Origin: Halothiobacillus diazotrophicus
Lineage (GTDB): Bacteria > Pseudomonadota > Gammaproteobacteria > Halothiobacillales > Halothiobacillaceae
Assembly (NCBI RefSeq): GCF_001663815.1
Contig: NZ_CP016027.1
Coordinates: 2,666,501 to 2,730,500 of the forward strand
Length of the DNA: 64,000 bases
Reading direction: 5' to 3'
Shown here in pieces: positions 1 through 9,114 of this stretch; the first letter of the stretch is position 1; every line of letters starts with the position of its first letter. The position numbers and the translations under genes are program-made. The notes below the pieces were generated by a model. That model had not been told where the DNA came from, did no database searches, and saw only the letters and a program-made list of their open reading frames with translations.

Positions 1-2
1 TC

Positions 3-347
3 TCTCGGGCCATCGATGCCCTGGAAGCGACCCTGGACACCACCAATGCGGCGGTCGGTCAGGTGGCCAAGGCCAGCGAGAGCACGGTCCAACTCACGCA
101 TTCCGGCACGAAAACGCTCGACGAACTGCGACAGCAAACCTTGCCCGAGTTGGGCAGTTTGCTGGAACGGCTTCAGAACGCCAGCGCCTCGATCGCGCAG
201 CTGGTCCGACAGATCAATGCCAATCCGAGCCAGATTCTCTACGGCGTACCGCCGGTGCCACCGGGCCCAGGTGAGGGCCCGAGGAATGACTTGGGGACCG
301 CGCGGACCGACGTTCGTGGCACGGCTACGACTGGGACGGCACCATGA
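3..347 (+). CDS. MCE/MlaD-type lipid-transport protein, C-terminal part (5' truncated by window)
   Basis: The frame is open from the first bases of the window and stops at 345-347. The visible 114 residues are a long amphipathic helix rich in Ala, Leu and Gln, with repeated references to a distal tail ending in NANPSQILYGVP. Periplasmic MCE proteins of the MlaD/PqiB/YrbD kind end this way, with a coiled helical needle carrying substrate lipid across the periplasm. The next gene starts inside this stop codon (ATGA-type overlap) and encodes the auxiliary lipoprotein that usually accompanies MCE transporters. The ATPase, permease and MCE domain itself must lie upstream of the window. The assignment rests mainly on the neighbour and tail motif. 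Confidence 0.7.
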   Translation, partial: SRAIDALEATLDTTNAAVGQVAKASESTVQLTHSGTKTLDELRQQTLPELGSLLERLQNASASIAQLVRQINANPSQILYGVPPVPPGPGEGPRNDLGTARTDVRGTATTGTAP

Positions 348-388
348 GCGCCGGGCACGTCGCTCCGGACTTTCGAAAGGACAGTGAC

Positions 389-1072
389 ATGAACGCTACC
401 TACTCTTGCTTACGTATTGGCGGACGACTCGCCGCATTGGCGATATTTGCGACAACCCTTGCCGCGTGTAGTCTGCCGATCAAGCCGCAACACGCCCAGG
501 ACACGTATCGCATCAATCCGCCCGCCGCCTTGTCCACGCCCGCCATCGTATCGGCGCAGGGCAAGGCTCGGGCATTCCTCGTTCGGTTCGGGTCCATCGA
601 GGCTGACAGTGGCTTCGAGTCGGCAGCCATGATGTACAGCCCCGAGGCGCAGCAGTTGCGTCCCTACCGGGACAATCGCTGGTTGGCGCCTCCAGCGGAA
701 ATGCTGACGGACGCGGTGACGCAGACCCTGATTCGGCAGCCCTGGATACTGGGCGTGGTGCCCAATTCTGCGGGTGCGCCCGTCGCCTTGAATCTGCGTT
801 GTCATCTGAACCGCCTGGAGCACGATGTGTCGGGCGACAGTGGCCGGGTGCGCCTGGCGCTCGATTGCCTCTGGCTCGATCCGAAAACCCGTTCGGTGCG
901 GGCGCACTGGTATTTCGACGAGTCGCAGGCTGTACCGCACAATGATGCGACCCAGTTTGCGCAGGCCAGTCAGTCCCTGGTCGACAAGGCGATCGGGGCG
1001 ATTGTTCGCCAGACGCGCAATTTGCTGGCGACACCTGAAGCCCCGGTTGAGAAGGATGCGGACGACTCGTAA
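389..1072 (+). CDS. ABC-type transport auxiliary lipoprotein (PqiC/DUF330-like)
   Basis: This 227-residue exported lipoprotein has a hydrophobic signal ending in the lipobox LAAC (Cys about residue 27), followed by the family opening SLPIKPQ..DTYRI. The body matches the PqiC/LIP family, whose members sit in the outer membrane and receive lipids or phospholipid flux from MCE transporters. A longer frame starts at 344 and overlaps the upstream stop. I chose ATG 389 because AAAGGA lies about 9 bases before it and it gives a compact signal peptide. It is translationally close to the MCE gene, so the two are probably one operon. A strong hairpin follows at 1143-1166. Confidence 0.75.
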   Translation: MNATYSCLRIGGRLAALAIFATTLAACSLPIKPQHAQDTYRINPPAALSTPAIVSAQGKARAFLVRFGSIEADSGFESAAMMYSPEAQQLRPYRDNRWLAPPAEMLTDAVTQTLIRQPWILGVVPNSAGAPVALNLRCHLNRLEHDVSGDSGRVRLALDCLWLDPKTRSVRAHWYFDESQAVPHNDATQFAQASQSLVDKAIGAIVRQTRNLLATPEAPVEKDADDS

Positions 1073-1137
1073 GTCCTGTCGCGGCGTATTCGATACGTTG
1101 TCTATTCCCGAGTCGAGAATCGAGGCGGGCAAACATG

Positions 1138-1166
1138 AAAAAGGCGCTGTGTTCCAGCGCCTTTTT
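1138..1166. terminator. bidirectional rho-independent terminator
   Basis: A 7-bp perfect stem GGCGCTG/CAGCGCC (1143-1149 and 1155-1161) with a 5-base loop is flanked by AAAAA on the left and TTTTT on the right. It lies between two convergent genes and can therefore stop both the MCE operon and the NlpC/P60 gene. Confidence 0.85.
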
Positions 1167-1190
1167 CGGCCATTGAGGGGTATCCCAGCG

Positions 1191-1850
1191 TTACTGCAGA
1201 TCCAGATCGGCCAGATTGAGTTTCGAGGCGCCGGGAACCCGGCCGGCTCCGGCGAAATGCCGACGCCAATAGGCATCGTTCAGCTTGGCGTACTGGACAT
1301 GTTCGCCCTTGCGCGGCGCATGGATGAATCGGTCATTCCCAATATAGATGCCGACGTGGTCGATCTTTCGGCTGCGGATCTTGAAGAACAGGAGATCCCC
1401 GGGTTTGAGCTGGGATTTACCGACTCTTGCGGTGAAGGCGTACTGATCCCGAGCTGTGCGTGGAAGATTGATATCGGCCTGCTGATAGACGTAACTGGTA
1501 AGACCGCTGCAGTCGAATCCTTTCCCGACCGAGGCACCCCCCCACTGGTAGGCCGTGCCCAGTTGCGACATGGCCTGAATGATCGCTTCCGTGGCGGCGG
1601 TTCGGTCGCCATTGTTGCCTGCGAGGGACTTGAGCGGTGTTTCGGGGAGTTTGGCGTTGAGATGGGTGGGTGCGGTGCGGGTGTTTTCGGCCTGGGTGGT
1701 GTTGTCCGTGTTGAAGTCCAGCCAGCTGTTGCCGGCATTGTTCGCTTCGGGCGCCGTGCCGGTCGGCACGCTGGCGCAACCGCCCAGCGTGAGGGCGCCG
1801 GTAATGAGCGCACCCGCCACGAACACACGCACCGGGCGCGCTTCAGGCAT
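1191..1850 (-). CDS. NlpC/P60-family murein endopeptidase lipoprotein (MepS-like)
   Basis: The 219-residue product has a signal peptide with lipobox LGGC (Cys 25), a low-complexity linker and a C-terminal NlpC/P60 domain from about residue 85. The catalytic triad is visible: Cys114 in GFDCSGL, His165 in KIDHVGIYIG and His177 in RFIHAPR. Such enzymes cut the peptide cross-links of peptidoglycan in the periplasm. I chose ATG 1850, not the longer frame from 1949, because it begins directly at the signal peptide. This ATG overlaps the rlmKL stop codon by 8 bases, so translation is probably coupled to rlmKL, an unusual pairing. Confidence 0.85.
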   Translation of the reverse strand: MPEARPVRVFVAGALITGALTLGGCASVPTGTAPEANNAGNSWLDFNTDNTTQAENTRTAPTHLNAKLPETPLKSLAGNNGDRTAATEAIIQAMSQLGTAYQWGGASVGKGFDCSGLTSYVYQQADINLPRTARDQYAFTARVGKSQLKPGDLLFFKIRSRKIDHVGIYIGNDRFIHAPRKGEHVQYAKLNDAYWRRHFAGAGRVPGASKLNLADLDLQ

Positions 1851-4122
1851 CGTTCCGGTGCCGGATTTCGAACACACTGCGTCGATGCGGTGTGCGGGCG
1901 AAATCCATGGGCAGAGTTTTTCGCGATAAGTCATTGATTTGGTATTCATCCGTCAAACTTGGCGACAATTTAAAGCCTTTCAGGTTATTTGAAAAGATTA
2001 ATGTGCCTTCTGGCGCTAACAGATGCATGCATTGTTGCACGAGTGTCACATGATCCCGCTGGATATCCAGGGTGTCCGCCATGGATTTCGAATTCGAGAA
2101 GGTCGGTGGGTCGCAGAAGATCACATCGTACCGATCCGGGCGATAGGGCCCTTGCTGGCGCTGATTCAGCCAGTCCAGCACGTCGGCGCGCAGCAGTTGG
2201 TGCGCATTGCCGGTCGGAATGTCGTTGAGGGCGAAATTGTCTTCCGCCCAGTCGAGGTAGGTGTTCGACAGGTCGATGGACAGGGTCTGCGCGGCGCCCT
2301 GGTGGGCGGCTCGGACCGACGCCGTTGCGGTATAGCAGAACAGGTTGAGCAGGCGTTTCCCTCGGGCGAGTTCGGCGACCCGGTCGCGTACCTGACGGTG
2401 ATCGAGGAACAGACCGGTGTCGAGATAGTCGGTCAGGTTGATCCGCAACCGCGTGCCGCCCTCGATCACGACCCGCTCCAGTCGTTCCTGGGTGATTTTC
2501 TGATACTGATCCTGCCCCGTCTGTCGGCGGCGCTGGCGGACCACGGCGTGGTTGGGGGCGAGTTCCAGCGTTTCCATGGCCTGATGGACGGCAACGGCCA
2601 AACGGCCACGCGCCAATTGGGGATCGACGGAGTGCGGCGCCCGGTACTCCTGGATATCCGCCCAGGTCTCGCCCTGCTCGTCCCGGTAGAGATCGATGGC
2701 CAGATTGAAGTCCGGCAGATCGGCGTCGTATACCCGGAAGCAGCAGAGCCCTTCTCGTTCGGCCTGGCGTTTTACGTGGCGGAAGTTCTTCTGCAGTCGA
2801 TTGGCGAAGGGCGTCGGGTCGACCAGTTCACGGGCCTGCTCGGCCGCGTTCGCCAGCTTGTTTGCCAGGCCGATCGGCCCGGGTGCCTCCCGTCGACTCT
2901 TGGTGTCGAACGTGCCCCGGATCAGTTCGATCGCAATGCCGCCATGATCGAAGGGAAAGGCCCGCTCGTAGCGCAGCGGCCAGCGCTGCCCCATGCCTTC
3001 GGGCAACAGGACCGCCCAGTGCCAGCCGTTGAAGCAGCGCTGCCAGGCATCGATCAGCGGGCCCCAGTCCGGGGTCTCGGTGGATGTGTAGGCATCGAGT
3101 CGGTGCCCGTAGGGCAGATTGCTGATCAGCAACCCGGTGTCGTGCCCTTCAAGTGGCGTGGGGCAGGGCTGCGCCCAGGCATCGGCCACCTGGAAATCGA
3201 TGAGATGATCCACCTCGGCCAGTCGGGCGTTTTCCCGGGCCGTGGCAATCTGTTCGCCATCGATGTCCCGACCGATCAACAAAGGCGCGTCGGCGGGTTC
3301 AATGAGCGGGGCGGATTGGTCGAGCACGGCTTGCCGGGCGGCGGTATCGTGGCCGAGCCAGCCCGGCGAACCCAGTCGGCGCGCCCGCATGGCAGGCGGC
3401 AGTCCGGTCAGGCGGAGGGCCGCTTCGATCAGGAGCGTGCCGGAACCGCACATGGGGTCGAACAGCGCGGCACCGTTCTGCGCCAGCTGCGGCCACCGTG
3501 CCCGCCAGAGGATGCCTGCGGCCAGGTTTTCGCGCAGGGGCGCCAATCCGCCCAGTTGACGGTACCCGCGACGATGCAGGGAGCCCTCGGACAGTTCGAT
3601 CGAGATGTTCGTGTGCCCTTGTGCCGTGATGTGGCAGTGCAGCCGCAGGTCCGGCTGTTCCGTGTCGATGCTGGGTCGACGGCTGTCCCGCTCGCGAAAA
3701 TGATCGACGATCGCGTCCTTCAGGCGGGTGGCGATGAACCCGGTATGACGCAGCTGCTCCGTCCCGCCGGTGGCGGAAATGGCGAAATAGGTGTCGGCGG
3801 TCATGTGCCGGTGCCAGGGAATCTGGCGGCCGAGGGCATATAGCTCGTCGGCGGTCGCTGCCTGTCCGCTGGCCAGCGCGTAGTACACATGACCGGCGAT
3901 GAGGCTGTCGCAGACGATGCGGTAGGTTTGCGCGGGGGTCGCGTCCAGTTGCACACCGAAGGGCCGATCGGAGATCCGGGCGTCTACGAGACTGCGGATT
4001 TCCTCGGCCAATGGCGCCTGCAGGTCGGCGGCCGTCACGACGGTGATTGGCCAGGTCGGCGTTGGCAGCGATGCGTCGGTTGCGTTTTCGCGATCGTTCG
4101 CGGCGGGGTCTGCGGGATTCAT
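1843..4122 (-). CDS. rlmL: bifunctional 23S rRNA m2G2445/m7G2069 methyltransferase RlmKL
   Basis: This fusion methyltransferase modifies 23S rRNA at G2445 (N-terminal RlmL half) and G2069 (C-terminal RlmK half). The protein has a THUMP region, then an RlmL SAM domain with DPMCGSGTLLIEAA, and a C-terminal RlmK domain with CDPPTFSNSK. The RlmL catalytic loop reads SNLPYGHRL, where the family usually has NPPY. ATG 4122 (759 residues) is preferred. The frame is open to 4251, but the extra 43 residues are unlike the family and reach into the inverted-repeat element. Its 3' end overlaps the downstream NlpC/P60 start. Confidence 0.92.
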   Translation of the reverse strand: MNPADPAANDRENATDASLPTPTWPITVVTAADLQAPLAEEIRSLVDARISDRPFGVQLDATPAQTYRIVCDSLIAGHVYYALASGQAATADELYALGRQIPWHRHMTADTYFAISATGGTEQLRHTGFIATRLKDAIVDHFRERDSRRPSIDTEQPDLRLHCHITAQGHTNISIELSEGSLHRRGYRQLGGLAPLRENLAAGILWRARWPQLAQNGAALFDPMCGSGTLLIEAALRLTGLPPAMRARRLGSPGWLGHDTAARQAVLDQSAPLIEPADAPLLIGRDIDGEQIATARENARLAEVDHLIDFQVADAWAQPCPTPLEGHDTGLLISNLPYGHRLDAYTSTETPDWGPLIDAWQRCFNGWHWAVLLPEGMGQRWPLRYERAFPFDHGGIAIELIRGTFDTKSRREAPGPIGLANKLANAAEQARELVDPTPFANRLQKNFRHVKRQAEREGLCCFRVYDADLPDFNLAIDLYRDEQGETWADIQEYRAPHSVDPQLARGRLAVAVHQAMETLELAPNHAVVRQRRRQTGQDQYQKITQERLERVVIEGGTRLRINLTDYLDTGLFLDHRQVRDRVAELARGKRLLNLFCYTATASVRAAHQGAAQTLSIDLSNTYLDWAEDNFALNDIPTGNAHQLLRADVLDWLNQRQQGPYRPDRYDVIFCDPPTFSNSKSMADTLDIQRDHVTLVQQCMHLLAPEGTLIFSNNLKGFKLSPSLTDEYQINDLSRKTLPMDFARTPHRRSVFEIRHRNDA

Positions 4123-4240
4123 TTCGGGCTTGTCTCTATCTTCAATCGCGTGACTGTACCGGAATTGCGGCGGTTTGTTCACAACTGCATGGTTGGTCCG
4201 TGACGTTGCTGCCTGCAAATGTCGCGGCGGAGATTGCTCG

Positions 4241-4269
4241 GGCCTGTTCACACTAAATCCAAATCAGCG
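4241..4269 (+). repeat. left terminal inverted repeat of the MITE-like element
   Basis: This 29-base end is the reverse complement of 4475-4503 with one mismatch at its 24th base. Confidence 0.85.
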
Positions 4270-4474
4270 CTGGAGCCCCAACACGGGCCAGGCAAGGCAC
4301 GAGGAGCGCGGTTTGGTTTTTCCATATGAACCACGAGCAACGCCGCATGGCCCGTGTTAGGGCCCAGCCCCAAGGGACGGGACCGTTTTTCCCCGGAACT
4401 GCGTTGCATTTCGCTTGTGTGCACAAAGCACACCGCGCTCAATGCGCCTTGTTCCGCGGAAAAACGGCCTACGT

Positions 4475-4503
4475 CGCTGGTTTGGATTTAGTGTGAACAG
4501 GCC
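4475..4503 (-). repeat. right terminal inverted repeat of the MITE-like element
   Basis: This is the partner of 4241-4269. It ends 52 bases before the ATG of the ABC ATPase gene, so the element replaced or interrupted that gene's promoter region. Confidence 0.85.
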
Positions 4504-4554
4504 CTAGACTGCATACAGCCCAGTTTGCCCGCTTGTACCGAGGATGTTGAAGTC

Positions 4555-6168
4555 ATGCCCCTGGCGCACCCCGCCCCATCATCGGATTCACCGCTGCTTT
4601 CCATTCAGCACCTCACGGCGCGTTTCGATGCGGCATCGCCCGTGCTTTCCGAGATTTCCCTGGACATCCAGCCAGGCCAGCGGGTGGCGCTTGTGGGGGA
4701 ATCCGGTTCGGGCAAGACGATCACCGCCCTGTCGATACTGCGTCTGCTGGATGCCGTCCAGTACGATTCGGGCAGTATCCGGTTCGGCGATCTCGACCTG
4801 CTGACGGCCCCCGAATCCACTTTGCGTACCGTGCGGGGGCGGTCGATCGGCATGATTTTCCAGGAACCGATGACGGCGCTCAATCCGTTGAAGACGATCG
4901 GTGCGCAGATCGCCGAGGTGATCGTCGAGCATGAAGGCGGGAGCAAGACGGATATTCAGGAGCGTGTCATCGAACTTCTCCGGCAGGTGCAGTTGCCGGA
5001 TCCGGAATGGCGGGCTCGGTCGTTTCCCCATCAATTGTCGGGCGGGCAGCGGCAGCGGGCGATGATTGCCATGGCGCTGGCCTGTCGTCCGCGTCTGCTG
5101 ATTGCCGATGAACCGACCACGGCGTTGGACGTCACTTTGCAGGCACAGATCATGGAATTGCTGACCGCCCTGCAGGCGCAGTTCGGCATGGCGCTGCTCC
5201 TGATTACCCACGATCTGAATCTGGTGCGGCGGCATGCCGACTGGGTCGCGGTGATGCAACATGGTCGGATCGTGGAGCAGGGGGATGTTGCTGGGTTATT
5301 CCGTGCGCCGGAACACCCTTATACCCGCACGCTGCTGGCCGCCGTGCCGAAGCCAGAACCCTTGCCCCCGGTCGATCCGAGCGCGCCCCCTGTTCTTGCC
5401 GCCGAGCGCCTGTCCGTTCGGTTCGCCCAAGGGGGCGGGGCGCCGCGTCGCTGGTGGCAAAGGGCACCGGATTTTCGGGCGCTGGACGGGGTGTCGCTGA
5501 ACTTGGCACCCGGGGAAACCCTCGGCGTGATCGGCGAGTCCGGTTCCGGGAAAAGCACCTTGGCTTTGGCCCTGCTGCATCTGATTCCCGCCGAGGGACG
5601 GATCGATGTGGTCGGGCAGTCGGTTCAGGGTTATTCAGAGCGCCGATTCCGTTCCCTCCGGCGTCATATCCAGATTGTGTTTCAGGACCCGTTCGGCGCC
5701 TTGTCCCCCCGCATGACGGTCGGCGAGATCATCGGCGAGGGACTCAGCGTGCATGAACCGCAGCTGGATGCCACTGCCCGCCGGGCGCGGATCCGTGCCG
5801 CGATGGCGGATGTGGGGCTGGACGAATCCGGCATGCACCGGTATCCCCACGAGTTTTCCGGGGGACAGCGCCAGCGGATCGCTATTGCGCGCGCCCTGAT
5901 CCTGCGCCCCAAAATCCTGATTCTTGATGAGCCGACCAGCGCACTGGATGCCACCGTGCAAAAGCAGACGCTGGATCTGTTGCGTCAGTTGCAGCGCGAT
6001 CATGGCCTGAGTTATCTGTTCATTACCCACGATCTGCGGGTGGTGCGGGCGATGGCACACCGCGTGATGGTGCTGTACCGGGGGCAAGTGGTCGAAACGG
6101 GGAACACCGGCGACGTGTTCTCGGCCCCACAGCATCCCTATACGCAGACGCTGGTCGCCACCGTGTGA
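4555..6168 (+). CDS. fused dipeptide/oligopeptide ABC transporter ATPase (DppD-DppF / YejF-like)
   Basis: Two complete ABC ATPase domains are joined in one 537-residue chain. Both have Walker A GESGSGK(T/S), signatures LSGGQRQR and FSGGQRQR, and Walker [12 protein letters not shown] and [11 protein letters not shown]. They correspond to the DppD and DppF subunits that power peptide, microcin or nickel import, fused as in YejF. ATG 4555 has GAGG 11 bases upstream; the frame extends to a TTG at 4525. No permease or binding protein is visible on either side. The partner subunits are therefore elsewhere, or the gene is an orphan left beside the MITE-like element. Substrate cannot be read from the sequence. 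Confidence 0.88.
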   Translation: MPLAHPAPSSDSPLLSIQHLTARFDAASPVLSEISLDIQPGQRVALVGESGSGKTITALSILRLLDAVQYDSGSIRFGDLDLLTAPESTLRTVRGRSIGMIFQEPMTALNPLKTIGAQIAEVIVEHEGGSKTDIQERVIELLRQVQLPDPEWRARSFPHQLSGGQRQRAMIAMALACRPRLLIADEPTTALDVTLQAQIMELLTALQAQFGMALLLITHDLNLVRRHADWVAVMQHGRIVEQGDVAGLFRAPEHPYTRTLLAAVPKPEPLPPVDPSAPPVLAAERLSVRFAQGGGAPRRWWQRAPDFRALDGVSLNLAPGETLGVIGESGSGKSTLALALLHLIPAEGRIDVVGQSVQGYSERRFRSLRRHIQIVFQDPFGALSPRMTVGEIIGEGLSVHEPQLDATARRARIRAAMADVGLDESGMHRYPHEFSGGQRQRIAIARALILRPKILILDEPTSALDATVQKQTLDLLRQLQRDHGLSYLFITHDLRVVRAMAHRVMVLYRGQVVETGNTGDVFSAPQHPYTQTLVATV

Positions 6169-6222
6169 TTGACCCATGACGAAAGTGCTTTCGCCAAGCG
6201 CGGTGGCAGTATTCGTCCCATG

Positions 6223-6247
6223 AAAAAACGCCGGACATGCCGGCGTT
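6223..6247 (-). terminator. rho-independent terminator of fabAB
   Basis: Read on the minus strand, AACGCCGG and CCGGCGTT (6240-6247 and 6227-6234) pair around a 5-base loop, followed by a T-run (6223-6228 as A on plus). It lies 36 bases after the fabB stop. Confidence 0.85.
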
Positions 6248-6282
6248 CATTGCTACCAGGGGCGGGAAAGTCCCGTCCGGAT

Positions 6283-7500
6283 TTACGGCGCGAAACGCTG
6301 CAGAACCAGAGAGGCGTTGGTACCGCCAAAGCCGAAGCTGTTGGATAGCACCGTATTGAAACGGTGGTTTTCCAGCGTCTTTGTCAGGATGTTGACCCCT
6401 TCGGCCTTGGGGTCGAGTTCCGCGATGTTGGCCGAGGCCGCGATGAAGTCGTTCTGCAGCATGAGGATCGAATAGATGGCCTCATGCACGCCCGCCGCCC
6501 CCAGGGCATGGCCGGAGAGCGACTTCGTCGACGTGATGTACGGCATGTTCTCCGGGAAGATCTTCGCGAGGGATTCCAGTTCACGCATGTCACCGGCCGG
6601 CGTACTGGTGCCATGGGTGTTCACGTAATCGACGGGCCCCTTCACGGTGGCCAGTGCCTGCTGCATGCAGCGCAGAGCACCTTCACCCGAAGGCTGGACC
6701 ATGTCGTAGCCATCGGAAGTCGCACCATAACCGACCACCTCGGCCAGGATGTTCGCCCCACGGGCCAGCGCATGCTCCAGTTCCTCCAGCACCACGACGC
6801 CGCCGCCGCCGGTGATGACGAAGCCGTCACGGGTCGCGTCGAAGGGGCGGGAGGCCGTCTCGGGGGTATCGTTGTACTTGGAGGACAGCGCGCCCATCGC
6901 ATCGAACATCGCGGTTTGGGACCAGTGCAGCTCCTCGCCGCCGCCGGCGAACACGATATCCTGCTTGCCGAACTGGATCTGCTCCACACCGGAGCCGATG
7001 CAGTGCGCCGAGGTCGCGCAGGCGGAGCTGATGGAGAAATTGATGCCCTTGATGCCGAACGGCGTGGCGAGACAGGCCGAGGTGGTGGACCCCATGGTCC
7101 GGGTCACCATATAGGGACCGACGCGCTTGACGCCCTTCTCACGGACGATGTCCGCAGTCTCCACAATGTTGGCGCAGGACGAGCCGCCGGAGCCGACGAT
7201 CAGACCGGCGCGCGGTTGGGAAACCTGTTCCGCGGTCAGACCGGCCTGTTCGATGGCTTCGCGCATCGCGATGTAGGTGAAGGCGGCCGCATCGCCCATG
7301 AACCGATAGAGCTTGCGGTCGATGTGTTCTTCCGGCTTGATCTTCAGGGTGCCGGCGATATGGGAGCGGAAACCGCGCTCGACCTGTTCCGGGTTGGTTT
7401 CGATGCCTGAACGGCCGGTCTTCAGTGCGGTGAGCACTTCGTTGGCATTGTTGCCGATGCTGGAAACAATGCCCATGCCTGTAATGACAACACGGCGCAT
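6283..7500 (-). CDS. fabB: 3-oxoacyl-[acyl-carrier-protein] synthase I
   Basis: This condensing enzyme elongates acyl-ACP chains with malonyl-ACP in the cytoplasm and is needed for unsaturated fatty acids. The 405-residue length is typical. Cys161 lies in [10 protein letters not shown], and the two catalytic His are in NTHGTSTP (296) and [11 protein letters not shown] (331), with Lys326. It starts 6 bases after the fabA stop, so fabA-fabB form the standard two-gene operon, and a terminator follows the gene. Confidence 0.96.
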   Translation of the reverse strand: MRRVVITGMGIVSSIGNNANEVLTALKTGRSGIETNPEQVERGFRSHIAGTLKIKPEEHIDRKLYRFMGDAAAFTYIAMREAIEQAGLTAEQVSQPRAGLIVGSGGSSCANIVETADIVREKGVKRVGPYMVTRTMGSTTSACLATPFGIKGINFSISSACATSAHCIGSGVEQIQFGKQDIVFAGGGEELHWSQTAMFDAMGALSSKYNDTPETASRPFDATRDGFVITGGGGVVVLEELEHALARGANILAEVVGYGATSDGYDMVQPSGEGALRCMQQALATVKGPVDYVNTHGTSTPAGDMRELESLAKIFPENMPYITSTKSLSGHALGAAGVHEAIYSILMLQNDFIAASANIAELDPKAEGVNILTKTLENHRFNTVLSNSFGFGGTNASLVLQRFAP

Positions 7501-7506
7501 GGATGT

Positions 7507-8025
7507 TTACTCCGACATTGACTGTGTATGAGTGAAAAGGCCGACGCGCAGATCCTTCGCTTCGTAGATGATCTTGCCGTCGACAGACATATGGGCATCG
7601 GCGATGCCCATGGTCAGCTTGCGCATGATGACGCGCTTAATATCGATCTGATAGATGATCTTTTCGTTACTGGGCAACACCTGACCCGAAAATTTTACAT
7701 CGCCGACGCCCAGGGCGCGGCCGTGGCCCTTACCGCCGCTCCAACCGAGATAGAAACCAACGAGCTGCCACATGGCGTCCAGTCCCAGGCAGCCCGGCAT
7801 GACCGGGTCGCCTTCGAAATGGCAGCCGAAGAACCACAGGTCGGGCTTGACGGTCAGTTCCGCGATCATCTCGCCCTTGCCGAATTTTCCGCCCTCGGTG
7901 GCGATGCGGTTGATGCGATCGAACATCAGCATCGGCGGTAGCGGTAACTGGGCATTGCCTTCGCCAAACATCTCACCTTTGGCGCAACGGATCAAATCAT
8001 CGAATTCAAAACTGGACTGTGTCAT
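7507..8025 (-). CDS. fabA: 3-hydroxydecanoyl-ACP dehydratase/isomerase
   Basis: FabA dehydrates 3-hydroxyacyl-ACP and isomerises trans-2- to cis-3-decenoyl-ACP, the branch point to unsaturated fatty acids. Starting at MTQSSFEF (8025) the protein has 172 residues, the usual length. The active site is clear, with His69 in [13 protein letters not shown] and Asp83 in LGLDAMWQ. The frame is open to 8049, but those eight residues are not family-like. It is the first gene of the fabA-fabB operon. I looked for a FabR or FadR operator upstream and saw no convincing site. Confidence 0.96.
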   Translation of the reverse strand: MTQSSFEFDDLIRCAKGEMFGEGNAQLPLPPMLMFDRINRIATEGGKFGKGEMIAELTVKPDLWFFGCHFEGDPVMPGCLGLDAMWQLVGFYLGWSGGKGHGRALGVGDVKFSGQVLPSNEKIIYQIDIKRVIMRKLTMGIADAHMSVDGKIIYEAKDLRVGLFTHTQSMSE

Positions 8026-8276
8026 GTGTACCCGGGAATGATTAAACACAAAGCCGCCATGTTAACCGAAAATCGGTGTTTTTTGCCGGTTTGTTCCAAA
8101 ATGAGGCGCTCAAAGACCCGTTTGCCATGAGTTAAGGCGTGGGAAATCGCATCGGTCTTTGCGGCCCGTGCCTCGGGCGGAATTGGTGCGTCTTGGAGCC
8201 GCAAAGGGGCACGCAAGAGCCGTGGTGAGGCGGTCAGCCTGCCGCAACCACACGACGGGCGCCGCCTTGCCACTGT

Positions 8277-8834
8277 CTAGAGGCCGCCGGCCGGCTGAAG
8301 CGGTTGGCCGGCACCCAATCCCGAGCCGCTACTGCCCGGCGGCGTGAGTGCGTAGGGGTCGCTTGCGGCGCCATTCTTGTGGGGGGCATCCGCATCGTTC
8401 GCTGAGGGCTCTGTCGTTTCCGCCGCCGGCTCCGCCCCGGGGCGAAGTGCCTCCGGAAGATCCTGCGGGGGTGTCTGATCCAGCGGATCGCCGCTTTGCT
8501 CGATCTTCGCCACGCGGCCGTTGGCGTCGTAAATCACGACCAGGATATGCTTGAAGGCCTTGTTCTTCCCGCGCTTGTCGTAGAAGACGTAGGTTTCCCG
8601 CTGGTTGTGGTGAAAGATGTCCTTCAGGGCCGGCGTGCCGAGGATCTGATTGACCTCGCTCTTGTCCATGCCCACCTTGAGTTGTTCGACCTGCTTGGTC
8701 TCGAGGATGTTCCCCTGGGCGATGTCCGGCTGGTAGACCTTGATGAAGCTCGGGATGTACACGGACGAACAGCCGGTCAGCGCGAACATCAGAAGGGTCA
8801 GGGCAGACAGGGTGCGGTAGGGAAAGGGATGCAT
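8277..8834 (-). CDS. bamE: outer membrane assembly lipoprotein BamE
   Basis: BamE (SmpA/OmlA) is a small lipoprotein of the BAM complex that inserts beta-barrel proteins in the outer membrane. The signal ends in lipobox LTGC. Then come the BamE-fold motifs: YQPDIAQGNILE, the LKVGMDKSEVNQILGTP loop and DIFHHNQRETYVFY. ATG 8834 gives 185 residues; the open frame up to 9077 is not coding-like. The C-terminal 70 residues are a Pro/Ala/Gly-rich tail beyond the usual fold. The gene is divergent from fur, a conserved arrangement in pseudomonads and relatives. Confidence 0.92.
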   Translation of the reverse strand: MHPFPYRTLSALTLLMFALTGCSSVYIPSFIKVYQPDIAQGNILETKQVEQLKVGMDKSEVNQILGTPALKDIFHHNQRETYVFYDKRGKNKAFKHILVVIYDANGRVAKIEQSGDPLDQTPPQDLPEALRPGAEPAAETTEPSANDADAPHKNGAASDPYALTPPGSSGSGLGAGQPLQPAGGL

Positions 8835-8941
8835 GGCGTTATTCTGGTGTGGGAAAAGGGGTGCGCCAATCATACGCAACTGCGCGCGGTTTGTTCCAGT
8901 GGTAACGAATAAATTGCCGTCGGACGGCTGAAAATCTCTGG

Positions 8942-8963
8942 AATAATGAGAATCAGGTACAAT
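8942..8963 (+). promoter_or_regulatory. probable Fur box overlapping the -10 of the fur promoter
   Basis: AATAATGAGAATCAGGTAC (8942-8960) matches the 19-base Fur consensus at 13 positions, with the core TAATGA-AATCA matching at 11 of 12. It overlaps a TACAAT hexamer at 8958-8963. This suggests autoregulation of fur, and possibly iron control of divergent bamE. No good -35 is visible. Confidence 0.5.
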
Positions 8964-9114
8964 CCGGTTCCAGTTGCCGCCGTGGCGCCCCAAGCGCGCG
9001 GAGTGTCCTGTCGGACGACAGGGGTGCCGAAGTCCATCGGGTTCTTGGCAGGGCGGCTGCCCGATGAAGTCGCGCATGGCTTATCGGGGAATCATGCGAT
9101 AGAGGGACGAGATC

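Larger units (their letters stand above)
4241..4503. mobile_element. MITE-like non-coding palindromic element with 29-bp terminal inverted repeats
   Basis: The ends 4241-4269 and 4475-4503 are inverted repeats matching 28 of 29 bases and begin GGCCTGTTCACACTAAATCC. Two further inverted repeats lie inside: 4280-4290 with 4348-4358 (11 of 11) and 4383-4399 with 4451-4467 (16 of 17). No open frame in the element looks like a gene. TIRs with no transposase in about 260 bp are the mark of a miniature inverted-repeat transposable element moved in trans. The flanks CTCG and CTAG are only an imperfect candidate target duplication. The TIR start recalls IS5-type ends, but that is a weak impression. 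Confidence 0.72.

Noticed and set aside
2023-3843. 606-codon plus-strand open frame
   Set aside because: It lies wholly antisense to rlmKL, has no domain pattern, and follows from the third-position GC bias of the real gene.
6364-7410. 348-codon open frame opposite fabB
   Set aside because: It is a shadow of a clear fabB gene with low-complexity Arg/Gly/His composition.
8026-8276. Small gene (83-codon frame) between fabA and bamE
   Set aside because: It has no RBS, Arg/Ala-rich composition and overlaps the fabA start region. No tRNA fold could be drawn either.
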